Program-made: the position numbers and the translations under genes
Notes under the pieces: model-generated
Seen by the model: the letters and a program-made list of their open reading frames with translations, nothing else
Told to the model about the DNA's origin: nothing
The model's database searches: none
Shown here: piece after piece, positions 22,723 through 32,289 of the stretch
How the letters are laid out: each line of letters begins with the position of its first letter
How positions within the stretch are numbered: the stretch's first letter is position 1
Assembly: GCA_012295275.1 (NCBI GenBank)
Contig: CM022677.1
Coordinates: 11,107,234 to 11,150,231, forward strand
Reading direction: 5' to 3'
Origin: Chrysomallon squamiferum
Lineage: Eukaryota; Mollusca; Gastropoda; Neomphalida; Peltospiridae
Length of the DNA stretch: 42,998 bases

Positions 22723-23019
22723 GCATAAATAATTACATAAATTAATATATTCCAACGCTACAAAGTTATGATATGTCAATATATATGTTAAATCGAAATC
22801 ATTTAAAATATTTTTTACAAATTTGTTCCAGGGAGAATCGATAAATAATATACTTGTGAGGAAATCTTGTTTTGACAAATGCAAATTAGGTTCCCCAAAA
22901 GGTTATCATTTATACCTTTATAGAAATACACAGGATACCGTTGTAGTTGACCACAGATCATAAAACCAGGATTAACATTTAGCAAATACTTATAAAATTT
23001 CATTTGAATTTATCTATTA

Positions 23020-24001
23020 GTTGTATATTTTTAAATCCCCATTATTAGTTTTTCAAATAAATCAAGTATACAAACGATGGAGAGATTATTCTGATGACTT
23101 TTAGCTTACTGCACATAGCTTTCATTGCTTTGTTATATAGATGTTTACGTTGTATTCTGATATTCCGTATTATATCGTCAGCATATAGTAGAATAACAAG
23201 TGTTAAATAAATATTAATACTTCATTAGCATTGTGTAATTGATTCTAGTCTATTTGCCTTACTATATATAAGAATTTAAATTTATTTTTATATTTCTCCA
23301 TTAAAATAATTAGAGAGTATAAAGAAAATATAAAATCTGTCACTGAATAATTTTTACTAAATCCAGCTTCGTTTTCTAAACTCAGGTTTGTTTCACCTGT
23401 GTATTTATTTAATCTAGAATTAAGTGCAGGTATACATACTTTACTTAAACAGCTTAATAATGTTCAGGGTCATTTCGAGCATCTTTATTTTTATATATTG
23501 TTGTTGTTTTATTTATTTTTTTGTTTAAAAGATGATTATACTGATTTTCTTTGTACTTCAAGTCAGCTTTCAGTATACTTTATTTTTTATATCTTTGTCT
23601 GGCTTTTCTGACTTTCTTTCTTGCAGTTTTACAAGCTCTGTCAAACCAGGCCTTATTATAACAATGTTTCTTTATTGTAATATAGGCGGGTTTCTTCCCA
23701 AATGTATCTTTAGCGGCAATTATTAGTTATGAATTCACAATCAACGTCTGCTGACTTGCAATTTTCTAAATTTGGGGATTTTTCATTTAACAAATTTAAC
23801 TAGCTTTTTAACTTATGGCAAACTGTTTGCATTTTTCTCTGTGACTTCCTTAGAGCTCAATGAAGTATCTTGGTTTGTCTCGATGTTCTGTGATCTCTGT
23901 TGTCTTGTTTCTCTTGGCTGAGTTGTTGAGTTTCTCTTAGTGGCTTCTGTCCCGTTCTCTCTTACTGTACACAGCCTTCCCTCGAAAGTCGGCTTTAACA
24001 A
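23020..24001 (-). mobile_element. Degenerate non-LTR retrotransposon (LINE), internally deleted
   Basis: Minus-strand reading from about 23740 down gives the endonuclease-RT linker: AAKDTFGKKPAY, then YNKAWFDRACKTARKKVRKA and RQRYKK. Near 23430-23340 it gives the start of the reverse transcriptase with LNSRLNKY and ENEAGFSKNYS. Near 23187-23170 comes the RT active-site motif YADD in VILLYADDII. Then YNKAMKAMCSKLKVIRI and LIY resemble the C-terminal segment that follows RT in such elements. The distances are far too short, so the region between palm motifs A and C and most of the thumb are deleted. Several stops and frameshifts occur. The open frame at 23813-24001 upstream may belong to the element, but is not identifiable. 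Confidence 0.8.
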
Positions 24002-24257
24002 TCACATTGAATTCTTCTGTTCTAAGATACAGCAAAGAACATTTTAAAATCCTACTTCGTATTGTGGAATTATGAATTTTCTTGAGAAATTCTCTGTATT
24101 TATTGTGTGTTTTTTTCTTAGTTAATGTTCTATAGCTTGATTTGTACTGGTTACAGAACAGGAATACAAAATTTGCTTAATTTATTTAAAAACTTAATCA
24201 AAACAAAAGGTTTCTTTAATACTGACTGCAATTAATAACTCACTGAATTATTTCGTT

Positions 24258-24306
24258 ATATCTATAGCTATCTATCTGTCTATCTATCTATCTATCTATC
24301 TATATA

Positions 24307-24374
<68 letters not shown>
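24258..24374. repeat. TATC and GA microsatellites
   Basis: TATCTATC units pass into a pure GA run of about 64 bp (24311-24374). A CT run of similar length on the same strand at 24689-24753 makes these two an inverted pair. Confidence 0.95.
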
Positions 24375-24376
<2 letters not shown>

Positions 24377-24683
24377 AACAGATTGTTGATATGATAATAT
24401 TAGTATTAAGTCATGGATAAGAACATGACAAGAAATATCGTTAATAACCTCATAATAACAATGCAATAATTTCTTGTTCTAAAATAACAAAGAGTAGAAC
24501 AATAATTGTCTAAATCATATAATTATTGTTATTTGTTGTTGTTGTTGTTGTTGTCATTGCTGTTTGTGATGTAAATACGCCCTTAATCTCCTGAACTGAA
24601 TTCTCCTTAAGATTTGAATGTCGAGATCCTCTTTAACATAGTAATAATATATGTCTGATAATAATAATAATAATCTGTATATT

Positions 24684-24688
<5 letters not shown>

Positions 24689-24753
<65 letters not shown>
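24689..24753. repeat. CT microsatellite
   Basis: A pure CT run of about 65 bp, which is the reverse complement of the GA run at 24311-24374, 315 bp away. It generates Arg/Glu minus-strand frames that are not genes. Confidence 0.95.
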
Positions 24754-24756
<3 letters not shown>

Positions 24757-24935
24757 AAACACAAACAGAAACACATAATACAAACATCTATTGGCACATA
24801 ATTATGTACATACACATCAAATATAATAAAAGGAATTGCTGTTATTTTATGTTCTATTCAGTCAAATGTTTTTATATATTTTAGTTTAAGGATAGCGTAT
24901 TAAAATTTATTTACTATCTGTAACACATAGTTAGA

Positions 24936-25012
24936 TTAGGATATAGGTGAAAACTCCCTGAGATCTAACATTTCCTGTTTATACGTTATTTCCTGATGTT
25001 CAAGTACATCTT
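24936..25012 (-). CDS. Possible last exon of the TNFR-like gene
   Basis: On the minus strand, TTTGCTATAG precedes 25012. The exon opens with two bases that complete a phase-1 codon, as the upstream 39-base exons require. It reads EDVLEHQEITYKQEMLDLRE followed by FSPIS and a TAA stop at 24938-24936. AATAAA on the minus strand lies about 25 bases downstream (plus 24906-24911), a suitable poly-A signal. EDV at the start echoes DEDV and DDDV of the two 39-base exons. The acceptor has a weak pyrimidine tract, so the assignment is tentative. If correct, the protein ends without a membrane segment. Confidence 0.4.
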
Positions 25013-25335
25013 CTATAGCAAACTAGCTGAGTAGAAAATAATTCTTATAAATCAAGGTGGACATTTGATAATGTAAATAACATTAAAAATAACCCACGAA
25101 ACAAACTTTAAAAAGTAAAAAAAAAATAAAAAAATATTTAAATTAAATATAATGAAAACGTAATAAAATGTTACATGAAAATATTTTACATAATGTATTG
25201 GGTTTTTAAAAATTATTTTAGGAAATTGTATTTATTCACTTAGTTATGTTGTATTACATATCTTTATTTTGTATTATTATTATTTTTCTTTTACAATATT
25301 TTTTTAAGTGCTTGTTATTTTATACGATTTTTATT

Positions 25336-25369
<34 letters not shown>

Positions 25370-25806
25370 AAACACACATATAACAGTGAATTCAGTTTCA
25401 CACATTTTTATTTTAAACGACAAAGATTTTAATGCGACTTCTTTAACAGTTTTCTGATTTTTGTTGTGAACATTATGTTAATTTGCGAAAAATGTATTAT
25501 GGTAATTAGACTGTTCTTTAACTGCAATTATAATAATTTTCTCATTGCTTTTGTAGTTGATAGCTGGATAATGAAATATAATTAGTATGACGGCGAACAT
25601 TTCTTTTACTGTTATTTTAAGATATATAAAAAGCGAAGTGTATATGTACGTATGTGTATATTATCCATGTATGTATGTTCGAATCTATGTATTTATATAC
25701 ATGTATATATGTATGTATGAGTGTATGTATGTATGTATGCATGTATGTATGTATGTAAATATGCGTGTGTGTTTGGTTTCGTAGTTTATGTTGGTGAAAA
25801 ACTTAC

Positions 25807-25845
25807 CAGTCTCATGTAGTATGCATGTCCCACTGACGTCATCAT
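25807..25845 (-). CDS. TNFR-like gene, 39-base exon, copy B
   Basis: On the minus strand CTTCTGTTTTAG precedes the exon and GTAAGT follows it; both borders are strong. It encodes DDDVSGTCILHET with split Gly codons on each side (phase 1 to phase 1). It is a duplicate of 25986-26024, and the acceptor-side intron sequence is also copied. It has one Cys that copy A lacks. Being symmetric, it can be included or skipped without a frame change. Confidence 0.7.
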
Positions 25846-25908
25846 CTAAAACAGAAGATGAAGATTTATATGAAATTTATATGAAAGTATAATATATGTA
25901 TGTATGTG

Positions 25909-25940
<32 letters not shown>

Positions 25941-25985
25941 TGCGTGTGTGTTTGGTTTCGTAATTTAAGTTAATAAAAAAATTAC

Positions 25986-26024
25986 CTGTATCATGTAGTG
26001 TGTTTGACCCATTGACGTCTTCAT
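25986..26024 (-). CDS. TNFR-like gene, 39-base exon, copy A
   Basis: On the minus strand CTTCTGTTTTAG precedes the exon and GTAATT follows it. It encodes DEDVNGSNTLHDT with split Gly codons at both ends. The phase matches the receptor exon that ends at 26201. It is acidic and short, a likely stalk segment after the cysteine-rich region. Copy B lies 179 bp downstream in transcript direction. Confidence 0.7.
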
Positions 26025-26200
26025 CTAAAACAGAAGATGAAGATTTATAAGAAATTAACAAAGTATAATTTTAGTGTACAAATCTAGTTCTAAATATTTA
26101 CAACTAGAAGAAATAATAACTAAATTATTATATTTTCTAACAACCTGTAAAATTGTATTTATATTTTGATACTTACATAAGCAATTCAAATATAGCTTAC

Positions 26201-26486
26201 CCTTAATACATATTTCAATGTTCATCTCGCCACCTTTCTTTTGCAGTTGAAATCCTTCTTTACAACTGCACTGCGTGTTTCTCACTTTGGTGCATTTCTC
26301 TACTTCTGTTTGAGTCGTGTTGTCACACGTGTTACATTTAGCACATGTAGTAGCACGAGTGTAATTCGACTCGTAATACCCTTCTTCAAAAGGCTCAGAT
26401 TTTGATTCATCTGTGCAGTGTGCTAAATGTCGTGTTCCAGGAGGACACTTTTTACACTGTATTCCATTTATTTCATATTGTTCTGT
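26201..26486 (-). CDS. TNF-receptor-like cysteine-rich exon
   Basis: On the minus strand the exon is framed by ATTATTTTTCAG and GTAAGC. It encodes 95 codons: CKKCPPGTRHLAHC, then GYYESNYTRATTCAKCNTC, then EVEKCTKVRNTQCSCKEGF and EICIK. Spacing follows TNFR cysteine-rich repeats and is closest to osteoprotegerin-type receptors (CDKCPPGT type, ending CxCKEG). The pair of cysteines expected where the first repeat passes into the second (C-x-P-C) is S-E-P-F here, so two disulphides should be missing. The exon starts in phase 0 and ends in phase 1, joining 25986-26024 in frame. The signal-peptide exon is not identified. Such receptors bind TNF-family ligands at the cell surface or in solution; no ligand can be inferred. 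Confidence 0.85.
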
Positions 26487-27131
26487 CTGAAAAATAATAT
26501 GAAAAATGTTACAATTATCAGTTACAGTTTTGTAAGGCTGACTGAGGTTCAAGTTTCAGTTTATAGTTACAGTTTCACGTTTCCCCCTGTAACTGACAGC
26601 AACAATTTAATAACATTTACTAACATCACAGTCAAAAATTATGTTTTGGAAAGTCATTGATACACATGCATGGTAAGACAAAAATAAAAACAGAAACACA
26701 CACACAAAAATATGCATCTAGTAAGCAGTGATGTTGTTGTTCAGTTGCGAGTGAGAGTAGTTACGTTGGATGCAGGTTGAGTTGGTTAAAAAAGTACTTC
26801 GTTTTCAGAACTTTCCAGAACTTGTGCTCCCACTGTTGTTGTAAATAGTACCGGCAGCCATCCAAATCCACGTACAAAGTTTCATGTTGGTGGTAAATCC
26901 AGGAAAAAAAAAATAATAATAAACCTTAAAAGATACGTGAAAAAAGCTACTGCTGCTATGACTTATACTAATACTAATACTAATAACTGTGGAATGGAAT
27001 TGTTTACGTAAAATAACTGACTGAATAAAGCTGGCAAGGTAAAGTAAGATTACTCCCTCCACTTGGGCGTTTTCTAGTGTTTTTCCGAAATTCCGCCTTC
27101 ATAAACACTCATATCACGTGTACTATCATAC

Positions 27132-27261
27132 CAATCACAGTAAGCTGTTTTATATACTTCAATCCACGTCTTTGGCTTTTCTGTGCATTCATTAAATTTA
27201 ACACATGTTTCAGCATGTTTCTGGAGGTATGTACAGAGCAGAAAAACGAGATCATGGTGAC
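27132..27261 (-). CDS. Possible cysteine-containing exon, unrecognised
   Basis: On the minus strand CTGTGTTTTTGTTAG precedes 27261 and GTATGA follows 27132. The frame reads HHDLVFLLCTYLQKHAETCV, then KFNECTEKPKTWIEVYKTAY and CD. Four cysteines and aromatic residues suggest a small secreted domain. Its donor phase does not fit the TNFR-like exon at 26486, so it is probably another gene or needs an unseen exon. No family recognised. A nearby frame around 26870-26780 (YVDLDGCRYYLQQQWEHKFW) also looks coding but lacks an acceptor. Confidence 0.4.
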
Positions 27262-27337
27262 CTAACAAAAACACAGCATTTCAGAACAAACCTGCGAGTG
27301 AAAAAATTCCAGTCTTCTTCTTTGTGTGTGTTTCTGT

Positions 27338-27494
27338 GTTTTGGTGTATGATTATTAATCAGAAATTAACCACATTTCTTGACCAAACAAAAATTTAAAC
27401 AAGAATAAAATGATGTGTTGTTTGTTTATACAGAGGTGGCCATCATTCAAACACTTAATTTAAACTAAATAACTTTACGCGTGCATCTTGTTAT

Positions 27495-27496
<2 letters not shown>
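27338..27496 (+). repeat. Dispersed repeat DR3, copy 2
   Basis: TTGGTGTATGATTATTAATC begins the match to 21530-21720. It shares TTAACCACATTTCTTGAC, CAAACA, CACTTAATTTAAACTAA and the final ATCTTGTTATTTAA before an AAT run. It is diverged from copy 1 by roughly a fifth by eye and oriented the same way. Confidence 0.7.
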
Positions 27497-27547
<51 letters not shown>

Positions 27548-27551
27548 CATA

Positions 27552-27609
<58 letters not shown>
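27497..27609. repeat. AAT / ATT palindromic microsatellite
   Basis: About 51 bp of AAT units (27497-27547) are followed, after CAT, by about 59 bp of ATT units (27551-27609). The two halves are reverse complements with almost no spacer, so the whole is a near-perfect palindrome of over 100 bp. The long Asn/Tyr frame on the minus strand comes from it. Confidence 0.93.
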
Positions 27610-27867
27610 GTTATTTTTATCATTATTGCCACTATAGTATTACTACTATTGTTTTTAATCACCGTTATTAACATTATTATTAGTACTACTAGTAGTTGTA
27701 TTCTAGTTGTTGTTGTTCTTCTTCTACTTATTATTATTATCACTGATATTATTATTATTACTACAGCTTCTATTTTATCATCGTCATTATTATCATTATT
27801 TATATTAGTATTATTATTATCATTATCACCATCATCATTATTATATTATTACCTCTAAATGTACATC

Positions 27868-28005
27868 AAGAATTTATACTTCAAGATCACTATTCCTTTT
27901 TAATTAGTAATTATCTTCACTGAAAAGTAAGTTTATTTTCTTTAAACCAATAAAATGTCTTTCAACTTTTCTTTTTATAATTAGGTTAACAAAACAACAT
28001 TACGA
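27868..28005. repeat. Local direct repeat, copy 1
   Basis: AAGAATTTATACTTCAAGAT, then TTTTTAATTAG, CACTGAAAAGT, AATAAAATGT and AACAAA-ACATTACGA recur in the same order at 28740-28875. Both copies follow ATT/ATC-rich simple sequence, so the duplicated block probably includes the simple repeat and spans about 500 bp. Confidence 0.65.
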
Positions 28006-28339
28006 AACACACACACAGACAGAGGTCGATGAAAAAATTATTGCCATTTTTGCTATTGTTGTTCACCTATTTATTTAACTGTTAGCAATATTTCATGAAT
28101 TACTTTTAACATTGTTATAGAAAGTTATTTTACGAATATATTTATTTTATCTAATTATTTATGATTACCACTAAATTCTTCTGAACCAAATATTATAAAC
28201 ATGCAGAATTTTGGATTATTTGAGCTATCACTGAAATAAGGACAAAAATATTTTAAAAATTACAACTAGGTTCATGTAGAGTCGTGTCACAGCAGTCTGT
28301 TTTTACGAGTTTTTCAGAGTCGCTCGTAAATCTGACTTT

Positions 28340-28640
28340 TCACCGAGCTCGCTGATATTATTATTATTATTAGTAGTAGTAGTAGTGGTAGTAGTAGTAT
28401 GACTACTATTACTACTACTTTTGCTGCTGCTGCTGTTGCTGCTACTACTGCTATTGTTTATGACCATCATTATTATCATTGTGATTATATTAATTATTAT
28501 TAATTACTACTATTTTAGAATCATTTCTGTCCTTTAAGTATTGCTATCATCATAACCACCATCATCATCATCATGCTCATTATTATTATCATTACTACTA
28601 CTATTTTATCATCATTACTGTCATTAACTAGATGTTATTA
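28340..28640. repeat. AGT / ACT / GCT trinucleotide region
   Basis: ATT units change to AGTAGTAGT, then ACTACTACT, GCTGCTGCT and later ATC units. The AGT and ACT blocks are reverse complements in close succession and could fold. It belongs to the second copy of the local duplication. Confidence 0.75.
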
Positions 28641-28739
28641 TTGTTATTATCATTATTTATTTATCCACATTAAAATGTTTCTTCATTAAAAATAAATTAA
28701 AATGTCTTTATTCCTACTATTTAGAACTAAAATAAAATA

Positions 28740-28875
28740 AAGAATTTATACTTTATGATAACTATTTCTTTTTAATTAGCATTTTTCATCACTGAAAAGT
28801 TTATTTGTTTTATTTAACAAATAAAATGTATTTCACTATTTTTTTTAACCTTAGATTTAACAAACATTACGACTT
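28740..28875. repeat. Local direct repeat, copy 2
   Basis: Matches 27868-28005 about 870 bp upstream, including AAGAATTTATACTT, TTTTTAATTAG, CACTGAAAAGT and AACAAACATTACGA. No coding capacity. Confidence 0.65.
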
Positions 28876-28914
28876 ATTTGATTAAATCAAAACTTAATAT
28901 TATTATACTAGGAT

Positions 28915-29166
<252 letters not shown>

Positions 29167-29314
29167 GATTTGGTTGTTTTCTGGCAGCAAAAACAAGTTA
29201 TTGTTGTTAGTATAAACTGATTTACATTCGTGTAATACATTTATTTTTGTTATCTCAGATCACAGCTTTGTAAAAGCAAACAGAGAGAGAGAGACACACA
29301 CACTCTCACACATT

Positions 29315-29404
29315 TATATATATAGATGCATGTATGTATGTACGTATGTATATTTATATGTATGTATGTATGTTATTTATATGGTTTTGTACGTTAGTGT
29401 TTAA

Positions 29405-29447
<43 letters not shown>
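29315..29447. repeat. TATG and GT microsatellites
   Basis: TATGTATG units at about 29331-29375 are followed by a GT run at about 29410-29445. Nothing else is visible. Confidence 0.9.
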
Positions 29448-29449
<2 letters not shown>

Positions 29450-29643
29450 TGGGACATTCTAAACACATCGTTTTTAATATAGCTTCAAATCAGTTTATAA
29501 GTAAAACCGCCATTAATGAAGCAACAATAATTCAAAATAATGAAACAAACTTATTATAAATTTCACATTTTAACTTAAGACGCTGTAAAACATTTGCTTC
29601 GCTAAACAGAAAAAGACTTCTAATACTAGTTTCCACTAAATTA

Positions 29644-29775
29644 GTCACTGCCTGTCCACACGAGTTTTAGTCTGAAATGTTCCTCTCTTCTCTCCCACTC
29701 TGTTCGAGTGTTGCCAAGACTTCTGTGTCTACGTACACACTGTGATTCAGTCTCTTTCCACATTTCTATCTGAAC
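29644..29775 (-). CDS. Possible exon, unrecognised
   Basis: On the minus strand, GTAAAAGTTCAG precedes a frame reading IEMWKETESQCVRRHRSLGN followed by TRTEWERREEHFRLKLVWTG and a stop. It has coding-like composition and could be a terminal exon. No domain, partner exon or poly-A signal is evident. Confidence 0.3.
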
Positions 29776-29924
29776 TTTTACACATATATTATATATTATA
29801 TTAAAATCATTAAAACAAGACTGAAACATACCATGTTGTTAAGTTGTTTTGTTAGTTGTTGTTTTTCTAAATTACCTTTCAACCATCAACAGCAACAAAG
29901 TTAAAGAATTAAATGAAATTGCCA

Positions 29925-30005
29925 CCTAAGAAGGATTGAACCTACAGATTATTCTCACACTTGTTTGAAAAGACTGAGCTGAAACCTTACAAACAGCTAC
30001 ATGAA
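29925..30005 (-). mobile_element. Possible tRNA-derived SINE head, in duplication copy 1
   Basis: On the minus strand, TTTCAGCTCAGTC resembles an A box and GTAGGTTCAATCC a B box, about 30 bases apart. TTCTTAGGTGGC follows. The spacing and B box fit a tRNA-derived promoter, but the acceptor stems do not pair, so it is not a tRNA gene. This copy lacks five bases between the boxes compared with the second copy. Confidence 0.4.
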
Positions 30006-30432
30006 AGTTTGGGTTTATGTCTGATAATTAAACTTATGATTTTACTTGACATAAAAGGTTAATTTACTGGTTGTTTTAGGGCTGATTTTGTTAATGTAGT
30101 AAAGAAAAGTATCAGGTTCATCTGTAGTAATACATTTTTATAACTTTGTTTTTTTCCTTCAGTCTGGTTCTATTTCATGGATCATAAAAATGCTAGAGAA
30201 TAAAAAAAAAATATTTTTGCTCTCTCAGAAGTAAAAGAAATTGAGGTTACTTCACATTACACAGGACAGCGTCAGAATTGGCATATCTGACTGAAACCAG
30301 AGTTAAACAGAACACATGGATTTTGTAACCTTTTCTTAATGAATGTAATAGTTTGATGTTGTTTTGGGGCGTGGAATTGAACAAGTTGTTTTTTTTCCAA
30401 TTCTGTTTCTTATATTAATGTTTAATTTTCAG

Positions 30433-31600
30433 AGATGGCGAACAGTGTGCCAAGCAGTGGAATGTCATCCAGCACCTCTCAGTCTGATCCTGTATGTTTC
30501 TTTTCTGTAAATATTGTTTTAAAATATTACTGAAACGCACACTTGTGCATTCACATGTACACTCAAATACATGCATGCAGACATACACACATGTATGTAG
30601 ACACATACACATACATCCACATCCTCCTCCTCACTCTTTGTCCCCCCACAAAACATACATTTTTCTTTCTTCCACTCTGTCTTTCTCTTTCTCACACATA
30701 CACTAACCATAAATACAAATACATAGACACAGACATAAAAACAAACACGTACACAAAGTCACACAGACAAACACACGCACAAATACAGATGTTAATTTCA
30801 GACGCAAATGATTAACTCATTTACTGGAAAAGAGTGGAGAAGTATTTACATTAAAACTGAAAACAAATTCCATCTGAAACATTGTAATGTTTCAATTTCA
30901 TTAAAAGCTTATTTTAATTATATTTTTTCTTTATTATTATTATTACTGTTGTTGTTGTTGTTGTTGTTATTTCAGTCTGAGGCAGCTGTTTCGGGTCTGC
31001 CTCAGCCCACAGACACAGGGACAAGAACCTAGCATTGTGGAAAGCCCAACAGATTTGCCAGGGACTAGTGTAAATGTTGCTGCCAACAGTGATAACCAAG
31101 GGGTACAGTCTGCATCATCATCTGCAAATAATCAAGGATTGTCAAAGCGAAACGAAGGAATTGCTGCTCCTGCTGTATGAATTTTTATAGTTTAATTTTT
31201 TTTTTTTATTAATCTTATTTTGGATTAATAAAACAATATTGTTATGACACTTGGTTAATTAAACAATATTGTTACAATATTGTGTTAGTAAAACAATATT
31301 TTTATAATTTTCTCACCTCTTTAATAACAGAAATGTTTACAATTTATTTATTTATTATTTTATTAAATTTTATTTTATTTTTAAAGTCATCCTTAAATAA
31401 CAAAAACATTTGTAAAGAATTGTTCATTCAGACTGTACTAATTTTGAAAAATTTCAAATCCTATTCCAGAAATATTGGTTTATAAATGGTTTGTATTTGA
31501 TCAGTTAACCTATTTAGATCAATTTGTTTACAGGTCAGTCACAAAACAGACATTACTCTCAGTGGCGATCAAACATCATTCACAAATGTCATTGAGTGTG
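30433..31600 (+). pseudogene. Kinase-like gene, N-terminal exon cassette 1 (frame-broken)
   Basis: Three exons are seen: 30433-30491, 30976-31174 and 31534-31600, each with good borders (TTAATTTTCAG/GTATGT, TTATTTCAG/GTATGA, TTTGTTTACAG/GTATGT). The first holds ATG at 30435 and reads MANSVPSSGMSSSTSQSDP. The second is 199 bases, against 198 in cassette 2. The extra G in ACAGGGACAAG (near 31020) shifts the frame into a TAG at 31030. The third is intact. The cassette runs from phase 1 to phase 1, so skipping all three exons, or just the broken one if its frame allowed, could rescue the message. Either the copy is decaying or the G is a sequencing error. An upstream exon and the true start are not identified. 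Confidence 0.7.
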
Positions 31601-32289
31601 GTATGTATTCTAGAGTAAATTTAAACACACACACTTTTGTGTAACAGATAATATATATATATATATGGTATTCATCACAGTATCACTATAAAAAGTGGCA
31701 ACACATTTCTACTACGAAGTCAGTTTTGGTGATTTGTGGAACTTTTATATAGGTTTTGGGGAATAACTGTTTTTACTTTGGTAAATTAGTTTAAATTCAC
31801 ACATGTATTGTTCAAAGCCACATCTTTTGCTTTTAATTGCTGATTTAAATCTTAAATGACCATTTTGAATGAATTTTTATTTAAAAAGTAACAAACTGTT
31901 TTGGTTTGACAAATAGCTTTTGCCTCATTGAATCAGGTCATTTTAACTTTTACCGGGTAAAGCTGATATCATTCAACACTAAACAGTTATTTCCTATTAC
32001 TTGTTTGAGATCTCAGTTTGGAAATGTACAAAGTATTTGTACAATTCATGAGTTGTGAAACTAAATGTATATAGACACACTTTCTTTATGTTTTCTTTTT
32101 TTATTCAGTTTTCTTATTAATGGATATTAGATATTAAATAGTAACATATTTCTACATTGTACATGTAATTTTAAAAATAAATACTCAAGTAATTCTCTCT
32201 AACACACAGACACACACATCATAGTTGATTCATATACAACATATAAAAATATATTATAAATTATTTTATCAACTATATGTTATTTTCAC

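Larger units (their letters stand above)
29803..31945 (+). repeat. Segmental duplication, copy 1
   Basis: About 2.14 kb align with 32290-34440 in direct orientation at an offset of 2487-2509 bp, with high identity by eye. The block begins at AAAATCATTAAAACAAGAC and ends at TTTTGCCTCATTGAATCA. It holds three exons and parts of the flanking introns of the kinase-like gene. A 345-bp unique spacer separates the copies. Confidence 0.95.

Noticed and set aside
26785-27062. Minus-strand frame with MKLCTWIWMAAG as a TNFR signal-peptide exon
   Set aside because: A second frame over the same bases looks equally coding, there is no acceptor or donor in a phase that fits the TNFR exon, and the hydrophobic stretch is short.
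29925-30005. Functional tRNA gene
   Set aside because: A and B boxes are present on the minus strand, but the acceptor and T stems do not pair, so a SINE-type relic is more likely.
30543-30815. 90-codon frame, repeated at 33052-33324
   Set aside because: It lies in a CA-rich intron between two good exons in both duplication copies and has simple-repeat composition. Its repetition is explained by the segmental duplication.
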